This document shows, one piece after another, positions 61,201-64,000 of a stretch of DNA of 64,000 nt. Position 1 is the first letter of the stretch, and each line of letters opens with the position of its first letter. The stretch spans positions 1,420,799 through 1,484,798 of the forward strand of contig NMRA01000004.1 of the NCBI GenBank assembly GCA_002633005.1, read 5' to 3'. This stretch comes from Phoronis australis. Its lineage: Eukaryota; Phoronida; Phoronidae. Below the pieces are notes generated by a model. That model saw only the letters and a list, made by a program, of their open reading frames with translations, searched no databases and had not been told where the DNA came from. The translations under genes and the position numbers were made by a program.

Positions 61201-63776
61201 AATAGAAGGCGATATTTTTTCAAATGAGACAATATTATTTAGTCTCAAAGTGTGCAGAACGGTTCCGCACTTTTTCAATATCCACTTAGCGCCATAAAAA
61301 ATGGTATGTAACAAATCTATACGTTACCCTAAACATGTTTACAATGTTACAATTTTATTTACTCAATTAGCATTTTCTTAATTAGAAGTTCAATTTTTGC
61401 CTTGCGGAATATTCCGCACTGAGTGAGTTGAAATATAATCTATTCTCAATAGCATATGGAAATATCAATGTGTCAACATGAACAATGATTGATCAGTGGG
61501 GAACTTGCTGAATGGTTTGTTGCGAAAAATTGACATCTTGTTAATGCTATTTTACCGCTTTTGGTAGAACCTTAACACAATTCAATTTTTGCCTTGCGGA
61601 GTATTCCGCAAGGCAAAAATTGAACTTCTAATTAAGAAAATGCTAATTGAGTAAATAAAAATGTAACATTGTAAACATGTTTAGGGTAAGGTATAGATTT
61701 GTTACATACCATTTTTTATGGCCCTAAGTGGATATTAAAAAAGTGTGGAACCGTTCCGCACACTTTGAGACTAAATAATATTGTCTCATTTGAAAAAATA
61801 TCGCCTTATAGGCAAAATACAGCTTTAAAGAGAAAATTAAATATTTTGAACTAAAAACATGTTGTATGACAAGTTTGTTAACACTGTCTCTCCCTAGGGA
61901 CACGATGCTTGCAATGGTGAAGGCTCAGCTCAATAAAGGTTGTTAAGGCACACAGAAGCATGATTATCAAAGAGCATGGATTGCACAAAAAGAATTTGGT
62001 TCCTTTATCTGAATAAAACAAATATATTTTTCCATGAATCGAATCCCCACACACCTCGTCCACAATAATATGAGTGACATCCTTAAGCTCAGGGTCGTTT
62101 TGCAACTTCCGCAATAGCACGCCTGTTGTACAATACGTCAGGCAGGTATTGGCCGTTCTTTTCGACTCAAACCGTATCTGATATCCACACATTGACGTCC
62201 TTGACCCTGGGTTACCTCCACCAAGCTCCTGGGAGACACGGGTGGCGAGACTGGTTGCCGAGATACGGCGAGGTTCAGTCACAACAATATTGCACTTGTC
62301 AGTCAAGTTGGAGATCAAGCAGTGCTAAAAATGGTGAGGGAGGTAAAATTATTGACATCCACGACAAAAAGCATTTTATTATCTAGTCAGGAGCTCGTGA
62401 AGGAGAACACACTTCAATGTTGGCTAACATACACATGGTTTTTGCTCTGTCATTGATTACAGGCACAACTTGTAGTCCCAATACAGTACAAGACAGCCAA
62501 AAGTATTCAAACAAAATCACCAGGAAAGGAATGAACTGTCACGACAGCTGGGCTGAATTCATTATCAGAGTAGTCCTCCATCTTCACTAACAGTGAAGGG
62601 GACATAACAGGAACGTTAAGTAAGGTGGCCGGGACATTCTGTAAAAAGAATTTTGACATCCTAACAGCAATTACCAGTTGCTTTTTGCTGTTAATCGAAT
62701 TAGCCATCATGACTGGAAAACGGTATCATGTCTTGTAGTGTATTAACAAGCCAGTGTTAGTCTGATATAACATGCCAGCATTTTGAGAACCAGTTTTCTC
62801 CACTGAATAACGGACACTAACTGGTTCCCAAAATGTGGGCATGTTATATCGTATTATTGCCAGCAAATGAATTGCACACTAGAAGTTGATTATTTTTTGG
62901 TCTTCTGCTACAGCACCCAATTTACTCAAAATGTTATTGGCACTAGGAAGTAGGTAACACTTAAGAAATGTGAAAGAGAAAGATTTGAAGTCTGTATGTA
63001 ATTTATTAACACTGACCTAACCCTGTGAGGATACAGGACTATGCAAAACTTTGATAAATTTCCCAGTAACGGACTGGCTGTGTGACCAAGATTTTTCATG
63101 GCTGAAGAACAGATGAGTGACTTAAAGGAGGAAACAAGCATTTTCAAAGTTGCCTTACAGAAACCTGGTTATCTTGGATAGATAATAACCTGCCATGTAT
63201 TTACTCTTCATGCAGGTATACTGACAATGAGCAACTGGCCCGCACCGTGTTACTACATTTACTTGAATATAGAGCAAACACGAATCACCGACAAAGACTG
63301 TGGTCAATAACGGATTGGACATTGTGGTAGCTTGATGGAAGCAAAGGAAAATACAGGATCTTTTTTGGGCTGTTAACGTCACTTTCTATTGTTGCAAGGA
63401 TAATAAAGACACCTATGTGGGACAGTAGTTAATGCGGAAAAAAGTCCTTTAAAGATAACGAGGTAAGGTAATGTCAACAATAGTTGCTTTCCCCTTTTAA
63501 ACCCCTACTCTGCCACAAGCAAAGACGTGTTACCTCCAGAATGAACTGCGGCACTTGAGTACTTTTGCCGGACCCTGTTTCCCCGGCAACGACAACAACG
63601 TTTTCCCTCGCAATGATGGACATTATTTCGTCCTTGTATTGAAAGACAGGTAGCTCACGACGAGTTTTCAACAACTGGTTGTAAGTGGATGTCTTTGTGT
63701 TTTGCAAGAAAAGTTCTTTAAGACGAGCTGTTCCACTTGAGCGACTGACGGGATCTGCTTGTTGCAGGTCAGTAAA
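42733..63776 (-). CDS. DHX29: ATP-dependent RNA helicase DHX29, C-terminal 866 residues (14 exons, 5' end off window)
   Basis: Fourteen exons with GT-AG introns and consistent phases: 63776-63534, 62324-62055, 60525-60349, 59705-59520, 58731-58502, 57291-57118, 56613-56409, 54346-54122, 52256-52120, 51108-51018, 50330-49950, 48393-48262, 47716-47620, 42785-42733. The translation aligns co-linearly with animal DHX29. Motifs, numbered from the first in-window residue: Walker A GETGSGKS (65-72), Ia TEPRR (97-101), II DEVH (170-173), III SAT (202-204), [11 protein letters not shown] (402-411), [10 protein letters not shown] (449-456). A ratchet/HA2 region (about 480-640) and an OB-fold region (about 690-835) follow; the protein ends [11 protein letters not shown]29 binds 40S subunits and promotes 48S complex formation on structured 5' UTRs; NTP hydrolysis is required. 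All catalytic motifs are intact. About 500 N-terminal residues lie right of the window. Introns are loaded with MITEs. Confidence 0.96.
42923..42975. repeat. (GACA)n microsatellite, first block
   Basis: About 13 uninterrupted GACA repeats; flanked by degenerate GACA-rich sequence up to 43150. Confidence 0.97.
43166..43264. repeat. (GACA)n microsatellite, main block
   Basis: About 24 repeats with one interruption near 43190. Open frames on both strands here (CLSV and DRQT periodic peptides) are products of the repeat and not genes. Confidence 0.97.
44113..44751 (-). pseudogene. Penelope-like retroelement 3' fragment (broken)
   Basis: Reading on the - strand, the pieces come in the order expected for the end of a Penelope-like polyprotein: [16 protein letters not shown], then after a frameshift [20 protein letters not shown] and CSNTYI (start of the GIY-YIG endonuclease). 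The catalytic region is missing or scrambled. The C-terminal block [20 protein letters not shown] with [13 protein letters not shown] follows at about 44360-44240. Frameshifts and stops show it is inactive. Confidence 0.8.
44880..46310 (+). repeat. higher-order tandem repeat, about 450-bp period, about 3 copies
   Basis: Landmarks recur every 445-455 bp: ATAGGAACACATCTTTCAAA-type words at about 44890, 45337, 45783 and 46230, and CACCAGGTGG...AAAACATCA at about 45124, 45571 and 46023. Within each unit are smaller echoes of a CACTAGGGGGC / AAATTTCATGAAAAT / GATCCTTTGA pattern. Diverged, non-coding, and placed exactly between the two outward-facing Penelope-like tails. Confidence 0.8.
46376..46582 (+). 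pseudogene. Penelope-like retroelement C-terminal fragment, opposite orientation
   Basis: Encodes [20 protein letters not shown] followed by [19 protein letters not shown] and GGLRFHL, then a stop. It is the same C-terminal block as at 44240-44360 but on the other strand. Only the last about 70 residues remain. Confidence 0.75.
46628..46860 (+). repeat. dispersed repeat D, copy 1
   Basis: Begins AGTAAAAACTCAAAATTTCG and shares TTAATGCTG and ATCA-GTG-AAACT blocks with 59244-59460. It immediately follows the Penelope-like tail and could be its 3' flank. Confidence 0.55.
46995..47496 (+). mobile_element. MITE family A, copy 2
   Basis: Right end AAGGTCCTACATA is intact; the left end is eroded. 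Shares ATGAAACTTTCAGATA-like, GGTC(A/C)CATGACCCAATT and GCTTTTACTGAGTTAAA blocks with 598-1085. Confidence 0.65.
47620..47716 (-). CDS. DHX29: DHX29 exon ([13 protein letters not shown] region)
   Basis: 97 nt, phase 0 in and phase 1 out. Encodes [16 protein letters not shown] and KLENPSI, collinear with the vertebrate C-terminal helix. Confidence 0.93.
48262..48393 (-). CDS. DHX29: DHX29 exon (OB-fold, [11 protein letters not shown])
   Basis: 132 nt, phase 0. Encodes [20 protein letters not shown] and VSVDGWIQF. The acceptor is ACTTGTAG and the donor GTGAGT. Confidence 0.95.
48960..49532. mobile_element. 573-bp MITE with about 40-bp terminal inverted repeats
   Basis: Left AGGGCTGTTCCAGTAAAATC and right GATTTTGCTGGAACAGCCCT are inverse to each other and extend through a G-run/C-run. 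The interior repeats an ACCACCC-GTAATTTTT motif several times. No coding capacity. It sits in a DHX29 intron. Confidence 0.75.
49570..49700 (+). repeat. dispersed repeat E, copy 1
   Basis: Near copy of 52611-52761: GTAAAATTTAACTG, GCATGAATTAAGTCAAAA, then GAGGAAACTGGAAATCAAAT and AATCCTCTTAA, ending AAAATTCCAAGC. Both copies lie in DHX29 introns in the same orientation. Confidence 0.8.
49950..50330 (-). CDS. DHX29: DHX29 exon (largest; linker to OB fold)
   Basis: 381 nt, phase 0, 127 residues from [10 protein letters not shown] to LVYLEK. Includes [16 protein letters not shown] and [17 protein letters not shown], both conserved in DHX29. The middle (about residues 20-60 of the exon) is the low-conservation linker. 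Confidence 0.95.
51018..51108 (-). CDS. DHX29: DHX29 exon (WRAAKCEG...RTSLLDID)
   Basis: 91 nt: one base plus 30 codons. The acceptor is GGTTTCAG and the donor GTAAGT. The sequence [19 protein letters not shown] matches the helical ratchet region. Confidence 0.94.
52120..52256 (-). CDS. DHX29: DHX29 exon ([18 protein letters not shown])
   Basis: 137 nt, phase 0 in and phase 2 out. Encodes [20 protein letters not shown] and [12 protein letters not shown]. Donor GTTAGT. Confidence 0.94.
52611..52761 (+). repeat. dispersed repeat E, copy 2
   Basis: See 49570-49700; about 85-90% alike by eye, 3 kb away in another DHX29 intron. Confidence 0.8.
53241..53253 (-). promoter_or_regulatory. perfect DR1 nuclear-receptor-type motif
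   Basis: On the - strand AGGTCAAAGGTCA, two exact half sites with one spacer (HNF4/RXR-type element). Intronic in DHX29. Activity is unproven. Confidence 0.35.
53503..54070 (-). mobile_element. MITE family A, copy 3 (diverged)
   Basis: On the - strand it follows the block order of the 598 copy: TTTTGAGATTTC, GGTCACATGACCC, ACAGAGTTGAATTCTGTAG, ACTTGTCATTAAGGTTCC. The ends are eroded. Confidence 0.55.
54122..54346 (-). CDS. DHX29: DHX29 exon (ratchet domain)
   Basis: 225 nt, phase 0. Encodes [19 protein letters not shown], then [32 protein letters not shown] and [13 protein letters not shown], which are signature HA2/ratchet segments. Confidence 0.96.
54347..56408 (-). other. DHX29 intron, about 2.1 kb, nothing further recognised
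   Basis: AT-rich; no repeat boundary or nested gene seen on either strand. Confidence 0.6.
56409..56613 (-). CDS. DHX29: DHX29 exon (motif VI)
   Basis: 205 nt: one base completing Arg, then 68 codons. Contains [39 protein letters not shown]. The donor required by homology is ATG|GTTCTG, which is unusually weak. Confidence 0.95.
57118..57291 (-). CDS. DHX29: DHX29 exon (motif V)
   Basis: 174 nt, phase 2 in and out. Encodes [39 protein letters not shown] and [12 protein letters not shown]. Confidence 0.96.
57597..57730. repeat. 134-bp foldback in a DHX29 intron
   Basis: TTGGGGAATGATAAAG at the left and CTTTAGTAATTCCCCA at the right are imperfect inverse repeats. Inside, CGCTCGCCACCTGGTGAC is imperfectly complementary to TTGGTGACTGGGCGAGTG. 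MITE-like. Confidence 0.55.
58502..58731 (-). CDS. DHX29: DHX29 exon (start of RecA2)
   Basis: 230 nt, phase 0 in and phase 2 out. Encodes [37 protein letters not shown] and [13 protein letters not shown]. Confidence 0.95.
59244..59460 (+). repeat. dispersed repeat D, copy 2
   Basis: AGTAAAAACTCAAAATTTCA and AGCCTTAATGCTGAGGTCAT align with 46628 onward; more diverged beyond that. Confidence 0.5.
59520..59705 (-). CDS. DHX29: DHX29 exon (RecA1-RecA2 linker, [12 protein letters not shown])
   Basis: 186 nt, phase 0, 62 residues. Begins [19 protein letters not shown], as in vertebrate DHX29. The second half is the divergent insert region. Its 5' half is the source of two decayed tandem copies just upstream in the intron. 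Confidence 0.95.
59622..60003 (-). repeat. tandem triplication of the exon 5' half plus flanking intron (about 145-150 bp period)
   Basis: Copy 1 is the live exon start (59705 down to about 59622). Copy 2 (about 59843-59770) keeps an acceptor TTTTCCAG followed by GTATATCACCTTAGGATAT and ends TTCAGGTGTGAGG. Copy 3 (about 59992-59915) reads TCTCACCTTGAGAATAT to TCCTCAGGTATAAGG. Compare the live exon: GTCTATCACCTTGAAGATAT to CCTCAGGTATGAGG. Confidence 0.85.
60349..60525 (-). CDS. DHX29: DHX29 exon (completes motif II; motif III)
   Basis: 177 nt, phase 0. Encodes [37 protein letters not shown] and IPGRTFPVQ. The DEVH motif is split, with DE in the preceding exon. Confidence 0.97.
61206..61807. 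mobile_element. 602-bp palindromic MITE with ATAG target duplication
   Basis: The left arm (61206-61418) and right arm (61595-61807), each 213 bp, are about 95% inverse-identical. Outer ends are AAGGCGATATTTTTTC and its complement; ATAG flanks both sides (61202-61205 and 61808-61811). The inner edge carries a further near-perfect palindrome (61581-61624, TTGCCTTGCGGA/TCCGCAAGGCAA). No coding capacity. Located in a DHX29 intron. Confidence 0.9.
62055..62324 (-). CDS. DHX29: DHX29 exon (motif Ia and start of motif II)
   Basis: 270 nt, phase 0, 90 residues. Encodes [48 protein letters not shown] and THIIVDE. Confidence 0.97.
62764..62850. repeat. 87-bp palindromic element
   Basis: 32-bp arms: left GATATAACATGCC...ATTTTGAGAACCAGTT and right AACTGGTTCCCAAAATG...GGCATGTTATATC, with a 23-bp loop. 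A diverged relative occurs at 26996-27060. Confidence 0.8.
63534..63776 (-). CDS. DHX29: DHX29 exon (Walker A)
   Basis: 243 nt, phase 0, 81 residues from [10 protein letters not shown] to QFILE. Contains [17 protein letters not shown] and [19 protein letters not shown]. The acceptor is AACATTTCAG and the donor GTAACA. It is the first in-window exon; the preceding exon is off the right edge. Confidence 0.97.
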
Positions 63777-64000
63777 CTGAAATGTTTTTATCATTCATGA
63801 TTATTGTCACTTTTTGTATGTAGCAGGACTGACATCAAGTAAATTTTTGTCAAACTTGGCCAAAGTCAGTAAAGCAATAATAATTTGACATTCTCAAAAG
63901 AATTAAATACACTGTACAACAAAAAATTATTCCTAAAACCTATGATCTTGTCCTCATCTCAGATGAAAGTCGAAATTTCAAATACTCAATATCCATTAAT
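63777..64000 (-). other. DHX29 intron (continues off the right edge)
   Basis: No further exon-like sequence seen. Confidence 0.6.

Overview
The window looks like AT-rich nuclear DNA from an animal, most likely an invertebrate deuterostome or similar marine invertebrate; the species cannot be fixed from the sequence. The reasons are spliced genes with GT-AG introns of about 0.5 to 5.5 kb, metazoan protein families, abundant foldback/MITE-type repeats, Penelope-like and LINE relics, and one assembly N at 5999. No operons, CRISPR arrays or prokaryotic features are seen.

Three genes can be supported. (1) At the left edge, on the + strand, is the last coding exon (2249-2377) of a DAZAP2-like gene; the rest lies off the left edge and a long 3' region runs to about 4.6 kb. 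(2) In the middle, on the - strand, is a complete two-exon gene (exon 1 30887-31064, exon 2 24939-25342) for a secreted sclerostin/SOSTDC1-type cystine-knot protein of 193 residues. Its LRP5/6-binding loop motif (N-x-I) is not visible. (3) The right 21 kb, on the - strand, holds 14 exons (63776 down to 42733) coding for the C-terminal 866 residues of DHX29, the DExH-box helicase that helps 40S ribosomes scan structured 5' UTRs. The N-terminus lies off the right edge.

The rest is repeat-rich. Main items are: a 3.6-kb foldback element with tandemly repetitive arms (5742-9329); a terminal-inverted-repeat family carrying a tRNA-like segment (three copies); a 490-570 bp MITE family (three copies); a 602-bp near-perfect palindromic MITE inside a DHX29 intron; several smaller foldbacks; a Penelope-like element tail pair facing outward around a 450-bp higher-order repeat (44.1-46.6 kb); LINE remnants; a GACA microsatellite; and a 3 x 78-bp tandem array in the sclerostin-like intron.

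The most interesting observation is a triplicated exon start in DHX29. Two decayed copies of the 5' half of the exon at 59520-59705 lie just upstream in the intron. The nearer copy keeps a splice acceptor exactly 138 nt upstream and stays open in frame, so an alternative isoform with 46 extra residues between the two RecA domains is formally possible. The three genes have no evident functional link (RNA/stress-granule adaptor, extracellular BMP/Wnt modulator, translation helicase), so they are treated as independent neighbours.
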